64,000 nt of DNA, from NCBI RefSeq assembly GCF_000315425.1, contig NZ_JH992924.1, positions 1,008,971-1,072,970 of the forward strand, read 5' to 3'. Origin of the DNA: Massilia timonae CCUG 45783. GTDB taxonomy: Bacteria > Pseudomonadota > Gammaproteobacteria > Burkholderiales > Burkholderiaceae_D. The notes under the pieces were generated by a model. That model saw nothing but the letters and a program-made list of their open reading frames with translations, searched no databases and was not told the origin of the DNA. This document shows positions 28,012 to 36,020 of the stretch, in pieces. A program made the position numbers and the translations under genes. Numbering within the stretch: position 1 is the first letter of the stretch; each line of letters opens with the position of its first letter.

Positions 28012-28338
28012 TTATTTACCCGACGTCGCATCCCACGGCCCGATGCTGAAGGCCGCACCTTCGATGTGGCGGACAGCGGGTTCGCCGGCGAGGTAGCCCT
28101 GCAAGCCCGCCATGAATGCCTGGTGGTCGTCGCTGGTTTCGAAGTTCGGAGTGTGATCTTCCAGCGTCTGCCAGCGCACGATCAGTGTGAATTGTTGCGG
28201 CAGCTCGATCCCGGGCGCCAGCAAATGGCCCCGATAACCCTTGGCGCGGGTGAGCAGATGAGCGACCTCGGCGAATGCATGTCTGAAGCCGTCGGTGTGT
28301 TCAGGCCGAACGAGCAGGGTGGCGATTTCGTAAACCAT
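28012..28338 (-). CDS. Antibiotic-biosynthesis-monooxygenase (ABM) domain protein
   Basis: The start at 28338 (MVYEIATLLVRPEHTDGF) is set by an AAAGGA sequence 6 bases upstream; the frame opens 8 codons earlier without one. The 108-residue product is a single ferredoxin-like ABM domain (FRHAFAEVAHLLTRAKGYRGHLL; FTLIVRWQTLEDHTPNFETSD). Such small dimeric proteins act as quinol monooxygenases or heme/quinone-handling enzymes. It follows a quinone-oxidoreductase-like gene by 29 bases, and both are behind an ArsR operator, which suggests a shared role with quinones or other electrophiles. Confidence 0.85.
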   Translation of the reverse strand: MVYEIATLLVRPEHTDGFRHAFAEVAHLLTRAKGYRGHLLAPGIELPQQFTLIVRWQTLEDHTPNFETSDDHQAFMAGLQGYLAGEPAVRHIEGAAFSIGPWDATSGK

Positions 28339-28367
28339 GATATTCCTTTCGAAGTGAATCAAACGAC

Positions 28368-29357
28368 TCAGACTTGCGCGCTCGTGCGATCGGCCAGTGG
28401 CCCCACCGCGATCGCGATCTTGCCCCTGAGGCCGTTATCACGGCTTTCCAGCCGCGCATGCGCAAGCGGGATGTCGGCCAGCGAATAGACGGCGCCGACG
28501 TGGGGTTTCAGCTGGCCGCGCTCGATCAGGGCGCTCAGTTCGTCGAGCTTGCCGCGGTTCTGGCGGGTGAAGACGAAGTGGTAGCTCGCGTTCTTGCCCC
28601 AGGCCTGGATCAGGTTCTGCGGCTGCGCGATGTCCACGATCGAGACCACGCGACCGAGTTGCGCCAGCACGTCCGGGCTGCGCGTCAGGGTGTCGCCGCC
28701 GATGGTGTCGAACACCACGTCGACGCCATGGCCGCCGGTCTCGCGCCCGACGGCCTCGACGTAATCTTCTTTCGTGTAGTCGATGACCACATCGGCGCCG
28801 AGGGAACGTGCGAACTCGAAATTCTCTTCCTTCACCGTGGTGAACACCCGCGCGCCTATGGCCTTGGCGACCTGGATCACGACGTGGCCCACGCCTCCCG
28901 CGCCGCCGTGGATCAGGATGCTTTCACCGGCTTTCAGTTGTGCACGGACGGCGAGGGCTTCCCAGGCGGTGCCGCCGACGAGGGTCAGGCTGGCGGCTTC
29001 GAGATGGGTCAGCGATGCGGGCTTCCTGCCGACGATGTTTTCAAAGGCGACATGGTATTCGGCATAGCTTCCGGGACCATCGAAGATTTGCGGGGTGTAC
29101 CAGACTTCGTCGCCCGGCGCGAACGCGGTCACGCCCGGTCCGACTTCCTCGACCACGCCCGAGACGTCGTGCCCGGTGATGCCCGGCAGCGGCACCAGGT
29201 CGGCATAGTCGCCGCGGCGGACCTGGTAGTCCAGCGGATTGATGGAAGTGGCCTGCACCCGCACCAGCACCTGGCCGGCCTGCGGTACGGGTTTCGGCAC
29301 ATCGCGCAGTTCGAACGATTCCGGGCCGCCAAATGAACTGAGTAGTTGTGCTTTCAT
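28368..29357 (-). CDS. Zinc-free alcohol dehydrogenase / quinone oxidoreductase-like protein
   Basis: The start at 29357 (MKAQLLSSFGGPESFELRDVP) is preceded by GAGGAA. The 329-residue medium-chain dehydrogenase has the GroES-like part (VLVRVQATSINPLDYQVRRG, GHDVSGVVEEVGPGV) and a nucleotide-binding fold (ILIHGGAGGVGHVVIQVAKAIGA with AxxGxxG-type spacing). The catalytic zinc ligands of true alcohol dehydrogenases are missing, as in quinone reductases of the zeta-crystallin type. It probably reduces quinones or enones with NADPH. It lies between the ArsR gene and the ABM gene in one direction, with a copy of the ArsR operator 28 bases upstream. Confidence 0.88.
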   Translation of the reverse strand: MKAQLLSSFGGPESFELRDVPKPVPQAGQVLVRVQATSINPLDYQVRRGDYADLVPLPGITGHDVSGVVEEVGPGVTAFAPGDEVWYTPQIFDGPGSYAEYHVAFENIVGRKPASLTHLEAASLTLVGGTAWEALAVRAQLKAGESILIHGGAGGVGHVVIQVAKAIGARVFTTVKEENFEFARSLGADVVIDYTKEDYVEAVGRETGGHGVDVVFDTIGGDTLTRSPDVLAQLGRVVSIVDIAQPQNLIQAWGKNASYHFVFTRQNRGKLDELSALIERGQLKPHVGAVYSLADIPLAHARLESRDNGLRGKIAIAVGPLADRTSAQV

Positions 29358-29384
29358 GATTGTTCCTCGTTTCGTTAAAAAGGG

Positions 29385-29404
29385 ATATCGGGAATAATCG
29401 ATAT
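29385..29404 (-). promoter_or_regulatory. Second ArsR operator, before the oxidoreductase gene
   Basis: ATATCGGGAATAATCGATAT matches the arsR operator at 29733-29752 in 17 of 20 positions, keeping both outer half-sites. It lies between arsR and the oxidoreductase start. No clear -35/-10 pair accompanies it. Confidence 0.65.
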
Positions 29405-29419
29405 ACATGCCTAAAAAAT

Positions 29420-29722
29420 TTACAGCTCTTTGCCGATGATCTCGGCGAGGGCGCTGATGTTTGCCTCGTTCCTCTTGTAGTACGTCCACTGGCCGATACG
29501 GCGCACCTCGACCAGGCCAGCCCGCTGCAGCGTTGCAAGGTAGTCGGACACGGTCGACTGCGACAGGCCGACGCCTTCCTGAATACTGCTCACGCAAACG
29601 CCGACCGTGTGCACGTCGCCCTCGTCTTGCGGAGGGAAATGCTTCTCCGGGTCCTTCAAGCCTTTCAGGATATCGAGGCGGGTGCGGTTGGAGAGGGCTT
29701 TGAAGATGTCGAGCAGTTCCAT
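29420..29722 (-). CDS. ArsR-family transcriptional repressor
   Basis: A 100-residue winged-helix protein: MELLDIFKALSNRTRLDILKGL opens as in ArsR/SmtB regulators, and VGLSQSTVSDYLATLQRAGLV is the recognition helix, followed by the wing VRRIGQWTYYKRNE. A single Cys (CVSSIQ, residue 43) precedes the recognition helix, so sensing could be by thiol modification rather than the metal box CVC, which is absent. Its promoter contains its likely operator between -35 and -10, so it is autoregulated, and a second operator copy precedes the oxidoreductase gene. Inducer unknown; electrophiles or quinones fit the neighbours. Confidence 0.9.
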   Translation of the reverse strand: MELLDIFKALSNRTRLDILKGLKDPEKHFPPQDEGDVHTVGVCVSSIQEGVGLSQSTVSDYLATLQRAGLVEVRRIGQWTYYKRNEANISALAEIIGKEL

Positions 29723-29757
29723 ACGTTCGAGTATATCGGGAAATCCCGATATGTCAA
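29723..29757 (-). promoter_or_regulatory. arsR promoter with operator inside, probably leaderless
   Basis: On the minus strand TTGACA (29757-29752) and TATACT (29735-29730) are 16 bases apart. The perfect dyad ATATCGGGA-AA-TCCCGATAT (29733-29752) fills the gap between them. Only 7 bases separate the -10 from the ATG at 29722 and there is no ribosome binding site, so transcription should begin at the start codon. Confidence 0.75.
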
Positions 29758-29790
29758 GACACCCGCTACGCTGTCAAGCTCGGCCTGATC

Positions 29791-29827
29791 GTTTCAAGTG
29801 TTGCATCTCATCGTTTCAATGTGAAAC
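29791..29827 (+). promoter_or_regulatory. Putative PrpR upstream activator site
   Basis: The dyad GTTTCA-ATG-TGAAAC at 29813-29827 (extending to 8-base arms with the flanking TC/GA) and a half-site GTTTCAAGT at 29791-29799 lie 22 bases apart start to start. The dyad centre is about 130 bases upstream of the sigma-54 -12 element, a usual distance for an enhancer site. The same two elements occur at prpR. Confidence 0.65.
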
Positions 29828-29934
29828 GAGATCGAGGGCGGTGGCAAACAGAGATGCCGGGATCGTATGTGCAGCTCGCGCTAAGTAACTGAATATAAAG
29901 GGAACTGTCAGCGCGCCAGGGACTGGCATCGACC

Positions 29935-29950
29935 TGGCACGCGCTTTGCA
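29935..29950 (+). promoter_or_regulatory. Sigma-54 (-24/-12) promoter of the prp operon
   Basis: TGGCACG-CGCT-TTGCA matches the sigma-54 consensus TGGCACG-N4-TTGCW at every position. It is 41 bases before the prpB ATG, and a sigma-54 activator, PrpR, is encoded 4 kb away. Confidence 0.93.
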
Positions 29951-29990
29951 ATATCAGCATCGACATCCACCGCATCTGAAAGGACACCGC

Positions 29991-30881
29991 ATGACCAAGC
30001 TCTCCGCCGGCGCCGCATTCCGCAAGGCAATGCAGGAAGAATCCCCATTGCAAGTGGTCGGCGCAATCAACGCCAACCACGCCCTGCTGGCCAAGCGCGC
30101 CGGTTTCAAGGCGATCTACCTGTCGGGCGGCGGCGTGGCGGCGGGTTCGCTGGGCTTGCCCGATCTCGGCATCTCGAACCTGGACGACGTCCTGATCGAC
30201 GTGCGCCGCATCACCGACGTGTGCGACCTGCCGCTGCTGGTCGACGTCGACACCGGCTTCGGCGCATCGGCCTTCAACGTCGCGCGCACCGTGCGCACGC
30301 TGGCCAAGGCCGGCGCCGCCGCCTGCCACATCGAAGACCAGGTCGGCGCCAAGCGCTGCGGCCACCGTCCGGGCAAGGAAATCGTGAGCAAGGACGAGAT
30401 GGTCGACCGCATCAAGGCGGCCGCCGACGCCCGTCCGTACGACGAGTTCGTGATCATGGCGCGCACCGATGCGCTGGCGGTGGAAGGACTGGACGCCGCC
30501 ATCGAACGCGCCGTGGCTTGCGTGGAAGCCGGCGCCGACATGATCTTCCCCGAGGCGATGACGAGCCTCGAGATGTATAAACGGTTCGCCGATGCGGTCA
30601 AGGTGCCGGTGCTGGCCAATATCACCGAGTTCGGCGCGACCCCGCTGTTCAGCGTCGATGAGCTCAAAAGTGCCGGCGTCGGCCTGGTGCTGTATCCGCT
30701 GTCGGCCTTCCGCGCGATGAACAAGGCTGCCGAAAACGTGTATACCGCGATCCGCCGCGACGGCACCCAGCAGAACGTGCTCGACACCATGCAGACGCGC
30801 GCCGAACTGTACGACCGCATCGACTACCATAGCTATGAACAGAAGCTCGACGCGCTGTTCGCCCAGAACAAAGCGAAATAA
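29991..30881 (+). CDS. prpB: 2-methylisocitrate lyase PrpB
   Basis: A 296-residue isocitrate-lyase-family enzyme. Start at 29991 with GAAAGGA upstream. Motifs: GAINANHALLAKRAGFKAIYLSGG (split here by family similarity, first part residues 24-47), PLLVDVDTGFG with metal-binding Asp residues, and GAKRCGHRPGKE with catalytic Cys123. It splits 2-methylisocitrate to pyruvate and succinate, the last step of the methylcitrate cycle. It is the first gene of prpB-prpC-acnD-prpF behind a sigma-54 promoter, and prpC follows by 12 bases. Confidence 0.95.
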   Translation: MTKLSAGAAFRKAMQEESPLQVVGAINANHALLAKRAGFKAIYLSGGGVAAGSLGLPDLGISNLDDVLIDVRRITDVCDLPLLVDVDTGFGASAFNVARTVRTLAKAGAAACHIEDQVGAKRCGHRPGKEIVSKDEMVDRIKAAADARPYDEFVIMARTDALAVEGLDAAIERAVACVEAGADMIFPEAMTSLEMYKRFADAVKVPVLANITEFGATPLFSVDELKSAGVGLVLYPLSAFRAMNKAAENVYTAIRRDGTQQNVLDTMQTRAELYDRIDYHSYEQKLDALFAQNKAK

Positions 30882-30893
30882 GGAGAACCGAGG

Positions 30894-32054
30894 ATGACGA
30901 CCCAGAACAACGAAACCCCGACCTTCAAGCCGAAGAAATCCGTGGCCCTGTCCGGCGTCGCCGCCGGCAATACCGCGCTGTGCTCGGTCGGCAAATCGGG
31001 CAACGACCTGCACTACCGCGGCTACGACATCCTGGACGTGGCCGACGCCTGCGAGTTCGAGGAAATCGCCTACCTGCTGGTGCACGGCAAGCTGCCGAAC
31101 GAGGCCGAGTTGCGCGGTTATAAAGCCAAGCTGAAGTCGCTGCGCGGCCTGCCGCAGGCGGTGAAAAGCGCGCTGGAAGCGCTGCCGGCCGGCGCGCACC
31201 CGATGGACGTGATGCGCACCGGCGTGTCGGTGCTGGGCTGCGTGCTGCCCGAGAAGGACGACCATAACATCGCCGGCGCGCGCGACATCGCCGACCGCCT
31301 GATGGCCTCGTTCGGCTCGATGCTGCTGTACTGGTATCACTACAGCCACAATGGCAAGCGCATCGACGTGGAAACCGACGACGATTCGATCGGCGGCCAC
31401 TTCCTGCACCTGCTGCACGGCGTCAAGCCGAGCCAGTCCTGGGTGCAGGCGATGCACACCTCGCTGATCCTGTATGCCGAGCATGAATTCAATGCATCGA
31501 CCTTCACCGCGCGCGTGGTCGCCGGCACCGGTTCCGACATGCACTCGGCCATCACCGGCGCCATCGGCGCGCTGCGCGGTCCGAAGCATGGCGGCGCCAA
31601 CGAAGTGGCGCTCGACATCCAGAAGCGTTATGAAAACGCCGACGAAGCCGAAGCCGACATCCGCAACCGCGTGGCCAACAAGGAAGTCGTGATCGGCTTC
31701 GGCCACCCGGTGTACACGATCTCGGACCCGCGCAACAAGGTGATCAAGGAAGTGGCGCGCTCGCTGTCTCTTGATGCAGGCTCGATGAAGATGTTCGACA
31801 TCGCCGAGCGCCTGGAATCGGTGATGTGGGACGTGAAAAAGATGTTCCCGAACCTGGACTGGTTCTCGGCCGTGTCGTACCACATGATGGGCGTGCCGAC
31901 CGCCATGTTCACGCCGCTGTTCGTCATCTCGCGCACCTCGGGCTGGGCCGCCCACGTCATCGAGCAGCGCATCGACAACAAGATCATCCGCCCGAGCGCC
32001 AATTACGTCGGTCCGGAAGACCTGGCGTTCGTGCCGCTGGCCGAGCGCAAATAA
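30894..32054 (+). CDS. prpC: 2-methylcitrate synthase PrpC
   Basis: A 386-residue citrate-synthase-family enzyme with the PrpC-type opening KKSVALSGVAAGNTALCSVG, DLHYRGYDILDVAD, MRTGVSVLGC, the catalytic His region GALRGPKHGGANE, and VIGFGHPVYTISDPRN, where the second active-site His lies. It condenses propionyl-CoA with oxaloacetate. Position between prpB and acnD confirms the methylcitrate role over housekeeping citrate synthase. GGAGAA precedes its ATG. Confidence 0.95.
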   Translation: MTTQNNETPTFKPKKSVALSGVAAGNTALCSVGKSGNDLHYRGYDILDVADACEFEEIAYLLVHGKLPNEAELRGYKAKLKSLRGLPQAVKSALEALPAGAHPMDVMRTGVSVLGCVLPEKDDHNIAGARDIADRLMASFGSMLLYWYHYSHNGKRIDVETDDDSIGGHFLHLLHGVKPSQSWVQAMHTSLILYAEHEFNASTFTARVVAGTGSDMHSAITGAIGALRGPKHGGANEVALDIQKRYENADEAEADIRNRVANKEVVIGFGHPVYTISDPRNKVIKEVARSLSLDAGSMKMFDIAERLESVMWDVKKMFPNLDWFSAVSYHMMGVPTAMFTPLFVISRTSGWAAHVIEQRIDNKIIRPSANYVGPEDLAFVPLAERK

Positions 32055-32065
32055 AGAGCATCGCC

Positions 32066-34672
32066 ATGAATTCGAATCACCTGAAACCCCTGCCAGGCAC
32101 CGACCTGGAGTATTTCGACACCCGCGCCGCGGTCGACGCCATCCAGCCGGGGGCCTACGACACCTTGCCGTACACCTCGCGCGTGCTGGCCGAGAACCTC
32201 GTGCGCCGCTGCGAGCCAGCCTGCATGAACGATGCGCTCAAGCAGATCATCGAACGCAAGCGCGAGCTCGACTTCCCCTGGTTCCCGGCGCGCGTGGTCT
32301 GCCACGACATCCTCGGCCAGACCGCCCTGGTCGACCTGGCCGGCCTGCGCGACGCCATCGCGGCGCAAGGCGGCGACCCGGCCCTGGTCAATCCGGTGGT
32401 GCCGACCCAGCTGGTGGTCGACCACTCGCTGGCCGTCGAATGCGGCGGCTTCGACCCGGACGCGTTCAGCAAGAACCGCGCGATCGAGGATCGCCGCAAC
32501 GAAGACCGCTTCCATTTCATCGACTGGACCAAGAAGGCCTTCCAGAACGTCGACGTGATCCCGCCCGGCAACGGCATCCTGCACCAGATCAACCTGGAGC
32601 GCATGTCGCCCGTGATCCAGGTGGAAAACGGCGTGGCGTATCCGGACACCCTGGTCGGCACCGATTCGCACACGCCGATGGTCGATGCGCTGGGCGTGAT
32701 CGCGATCGGCGTCGGCGGGCTGGAAGCCGAAAGCGTGATGCTGGGCCGCGCTTCGTACATGCGCCTGCCCGACATCGTCGGCGTCGAACTGACCGGCAAG
32801 CCCGGCCCCGGCATCACCGCCACCGACACCGTGCTGGCGCTGACCGAGTTCCTGCGCAAGTCGAAGGTCGTATCGAGCTACCTCGAGTTCTACGGAGAGG
32901 GCGCAGCCGCGCTGACCCTGGGCGACCGCGCCACGATCTCGAACATGGCGCCCGAATTCGGCGCCACCGCCGCGATGTTCTACATCGACGAGCAGACCAT
33001 CAAGTACCTGCGCCTGACCGGGCGCGAGGACGAGACCGTGCACCTCGTCGAGACCTATGCGAAGCAGGCCGGCCTGTGGGCCGACAGCCTCAAAAACGCC
33101 GAGTACGAACGCACCTTGTCGTTCGACCTGTCGAGCGTGGTGCGCAATATCGCCGGGCCGTCGAATCCGCACAAGCGCGTGCCGACCTCGGAACTGGCGG
33201 CGCGCGGCATCGCGGGCAAAGTAGAAGACGAACCGGGCCTGATGCCCGACGGCGCCGTGATCATCGCGGCGATTACCAGCTGCACCAACACCAACAACCC
33301 GCGCAATATGATCGCCGCCGGCCTGCTGGCGCGCAACGCCAACCGCGCGGGCCTGCTGCGCAAACCCTGGGTGAAAAGTTCGCTGGCGCCAGGCTCGAAG
33401 GCTGTCGCCCTGTATCTGGACGAAGCCGGCCTCACGCCCGAGCTGGACAAGCTGGGCTTCGGCGTCGTGGCGTTCGCCTGCACCACCTGCAACGGCATGA
33501 GCGGCGCGCTCGACCCGACCATCCAGCAAGAGATCATCGAGCGCGACCTGTATGCGACCGCCGTCCTGTCGGGCAACCGCAACTTCGACGGCCGCATCCA
33601 CCCGTACGCAAGCCAGGCCTTCCTGGCTTCGCCCGCGCTGGTGGTCGCGTATGCGATCGCCGGCACCATCCGCTTCGACATCGAGAAGGACGTGCTGGGG
33701 CTGGACGCCGCGGGCAGGGAGATCCGCCTGGCCGACCTGTGGCCGTCGGACGAAGAGGTCGACGCGGTGGTCGCCGCCAGCGTCAAGCCCGAGCAGTTCC
33801 GCAAGGTGTACACGCCGATGTTCGCGCGCGTCGTCGACGATGGCGCCAGGGTCAGCCCGCTGTACGACTGGCGGCCACAGAGCACCTATATCCGCCGCCC
33901 GCCGTACTGGGAAGGCGCGCTGGCGGGCGAACGCCTACTTTCCGGCATGCGCCCGCTGGCGGTCCTGGGCGACAACATCACCACCGACCACCTGTCGCCG
34001 TCGAACGCCATCCTGCTCGACTCGGCCGCCGGCGAGTACCTGGCGAAGATGGGCTTGCCGGAAGAAGACTTCAATTCCTACGCCACCCACCGCGGCGACC
34101 ACCTGACGGCGCAGCGCGCCACCTTCGCCAATCCGACGCTCAGGAACGAGATGGTGAAGGATGGCCTGGGCAATGTGGTTGCCGGTTCGCTGGCGCGCAT
34201 CGAGCCGACGGGCGAGGTGACCCGCATGTGGGAAGCGATCGAGCATTACATGGAACGCAAGCAGCCGCTGATCGTGGTGGCGGGCGCCGATTATGGCCAG
34301 GGCTCGTCGCGCGACTGGGCGGCCAAGGGCGTGCGCCTGGCGGGCGTGGAGGCGATCGTGGCCGAAGGCTTCGAGCGCATCCACAGGACGAACCTGGTGG
34401 GCATGGGCGTGCTGCCGCTGGAGTTCAAGCCCGGCGTGAATCGCATCACGCTCGGCATCGACGGCACCGAGACCTTCGACGTGGTGGGCGAGCGCACGCC
34501 GCGCGCCGACCTGACGCTGGTGATCCATCGCAAGACTGGAGAACAGCTCGCGGTGGCGGTGACCTGCCGCCTCGATACGGCCGAGGAAGTCGCCATCTAT
34601 GAAGCGGGCGGGGTGCTGCAGCGCTTTGCCCAGGACTTCCTTGAATCGTCGGCGCCGAAGGCGGCGGCTTGA
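32066..34672 (+). CDS. acnD: Fe/S-dependent 2-methylcitrate dehydratase AcnD
   Basis: An 868-residue aconitase-family protein starting MNSNHLKPLPGTDLEYFDTR. Iron-sulfur ligands are Cys406 (ITSCTNTNNPRN), Cys472 and Cys475 (ACTTCNGMSG). The C-terminal swivel domain holds LGDNITTDHLSPSNAI and VVAGADYGQGSSRDWAAKG. AcnD dehydrates 2-methylcitrate in species that lack PrpD and needs PrpF. There is no prpD here, which fits. The stop TGA overlaps an ATG, and prpF follows directly. Confidence 0.95.
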   Translation: MNSNHLKPLPGTDLEYFDTRAAVDAIQPGAYDTLPYTSRVLAENLVRRCEPACMNDALKQIIERKRELDFPWFPARVVCHDILGQTALVDLAGLRDAIAAQGGDPALVNPVVPTQLVVDHSLAVECGGFDPDAFSKNRAIEDRRNEDRFHFIDWTKKAFQNVDVIPPGNGILHQINLERMSPVIQVENGVAYPDTLVGTDSHTPMVDALGVIAIGVGGLEAESVMLGRASYMRLPDIVGVELTGKPGPGITATDTVLALTEFLRKSKVVSSYLEFYGEGAAALTLGDRATISNMAPEFGATAAMFYIDEQTIKYLRLTGREDETVHLVETYAKQAGLWADSLKNAEYERTLSFDLSSVVRNIAGPSNPHKRVPTSELAARGIAGKVEDEPGLMPDGAVIIAAITSCTNTNNPRNMIAAGLLARNANRAGLLRKPWVKSSLAPGSKAVALYLDEAGLTPELDKLGFGVVAFACTTCNGMSGALDPTIQQEIIERDLYATAVLSGNRNFDGRIHPYASQAFLASPALVVAYAIAGTIRFDIEKDVLGLDAAGREIRLADLWPSDEEVDAVVAASVKPEQFRKVYTPMFARVVDDGARVSPLYDWRPQSTYIRRPPYWEGALAGERLLSGMRPLAVLGDNITTDHLSPSNAILLDSAAGEYLAKMGLPEEDFNSYATHRGDHLTAQRATFANPTLRNEMVKDGLGNVVAGSLARIEPTGEVTRMWEAIEHYMERKQPLIVVAGADYGQGSSRDWAAKGVRLAGVEAIVAEGFERIHRTNLVGMGVLPLEFKPGVNRITLGIDGTETFDVVGERTPRADLTLVIHRKTGEQLAVAVTCRLDTAEEVAIYEAGGVLQRFAQDFLESSAPKAAA

Positions 34673-34686
34673 TGGAGAAGCGCACG

Positions 34687-35877
34687 ATGTCCCATGTTCC
34701 CCAGATCAGGATTCCCGCGACCTATATGCGCGGCGGCACCAGCAAAGGCGTGTTCTTCACGCTGCAAGACCTGCCCGAAGCGGCGCGCGAGCCCGGCGCC
34801 GCGCGCGACGCCTTGCTGCAGCGCGTGATCGGCAGCCCCGACCCCTACGGCAAGCAGATCGACGGCATGGGCGGCGCCACGTCCAGCACCAGCAAGGCCG
34901 TGATCGTTGCGCGCAGCGCCCGTCCCGACCACGACGTCGACTACCTGTTCGGCCAGGTGGCGATCGACAAGCCCTTCGTCGACTGGAGCGGCAACTGCGG
35001 CAACCTGTCGGCCGCGGTCGGCCCCTTCGCCATCGCGAACGGCCTGGTCGACCCGGCGCGCGTGCCGCGCGACGGCGTCGCGGTCGTGCGCATCTGGCAG
35101 GCCAATATCGGCAAGTCCATCATCGCCCATGTGCCGATGACGGATGGTCAGGTCCAGGAAACGGGCGACTTCGAACTCGATGGCGTGACCTTCCCGGCGG
35201 CCGAGGTGCAGCTCGAGTTCATGGATCCGGCGGCCGAAGAAGAGGGCAGTGCCGGTGCGATGTTCCCGACCGGGAACCTGGTCGACGAACTGGACGTGCC
35301 CGGCGTCGGCGTCCTGCGCGCGACCATGATCAATGCCGGCATCCCGACCATCTTCATCGAAGCGGGTGCGGTCGGCTACGACGGCACCGAGCTGCAGGAC
35401 GCGATCAATGGCGACGCGCGCGCGCTGGCCATGTTCGAGACCATCCGCACCCATGGCGCGCTGCGCATGGGCCTGATCGCGAGCATCGAGGACGCCGGCA
35501 AGCGCCAGCATACCCCGAAGGTCGCTTTCGTCGCGAAACCGGCCGGCTACCTGTCGTCCAGCGGCAGGCAGGTGGCGCAGGGCGACGTCGATCTGCTGGT
35601 GCGCGCGCTGTCGATGGGCAAGCTGCACCACGCGATGATGGGCACGGCGGCGGTGGCGATCGGCACCGCGGCGGCGATTCCCGGCACCCTGGTCAACCTC
35701 GCGGCCGGCGGCGGCGAGCGCAGCGCGGTGCGCTTCGGCCATCCGTCCGGCACCCTGCGCGTGGGCGCCGAAGCGGTTCACGAGGGCGGCGCCTGGCGCG
35801 TCGGCAAGGCCATCATGAGCCGCAGCGCGCGGGTCTTGATGGAAGGGCGGGTATGCGTGCCGGGTGACGCGTTCTGA
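34687..35877 (+). CDS. prpF: AcnD-accessory protein PrpF (methylaconitate isomerase)
   Basis: A 396-residue protein of the PrpF family (diaminopimelate-epimerase-like fold): IPATYMRGGTSKGVFF, GIGGATSSTSKAVI-like GMGGATSSTSKAVIV, DWSGNCGNLSAAVGPFAI, and VRFGHPSGTLRVGAEA. PrpF isomerises 2-methylaconitate and is required with AcnD. I chose ATG 34687 because GGAG lies 9 bases upstream; ATG 34672, which overlaps the acnD stop, would add 5 residues. It is the last gene of the prp operon; no T-rich terminator is seen after it. Confidence 0.93.
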   Translation: MSHVPQIRIPATYMRGGTSKGVFFTLQDLPEAAREPGAARDALLQRVIGSPDPYGKQIDGMGGATSSTSKAVIVARSARPDHDVDYLFGQVAIDKPFVDWSGNCGNLSAAVGPFAIANGLVDPARVPRDGVAVVRIWQANIGKSIIAHVPMTDGQVQETGDFELDGVTFPAAEVQLEFMDPAAEEEGSAGAMFPTGNLVDELDVPGVGVLRATMINAGIPTIFIEAGAVGYDGTELQDAINGDARALAMFETIRTHGALRMGLIASIEDAGKRQHTPKVAFVAKPAGYLSSSGRQVAQGDVDLLVRALSMGKLHHAMMGTAAVAIGTAAAIPGTLVNLAAGGGERSAVRFGHPSGTLRVGAEAVHEGGAWRVGKAIMSRSARVLMEGRVCVPGDAF

Positions 35878-35964
35878 AGCCCCGGGGCGGCATCGACGCG
35901 GTGTCGCTTTCTTGCCGCAAGCAGTTCAGTTGCAGGCCCATTTCGCGGTATGATGATCGCCCTT

Positions 35965-35980
35965 GTTGCCGCTCGGCAAC
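35965..35980 (+). other. Hairpin in the leader of the GGDEF-EAL gene
   Basis: GTTGCC (35965-35970) pairs with GGCAAC (35975-35980) around GCTC, and a third GGCAAC follows at 35985. TATGAT at 35949-35954 is a possible -10 just upstream. Function unknown. Confidence 0.35.
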
Positions 35981-36020
35981 CCAAGGCAACCATGAGCTTT
36001 AGCCGCGACAGCAACCACCG

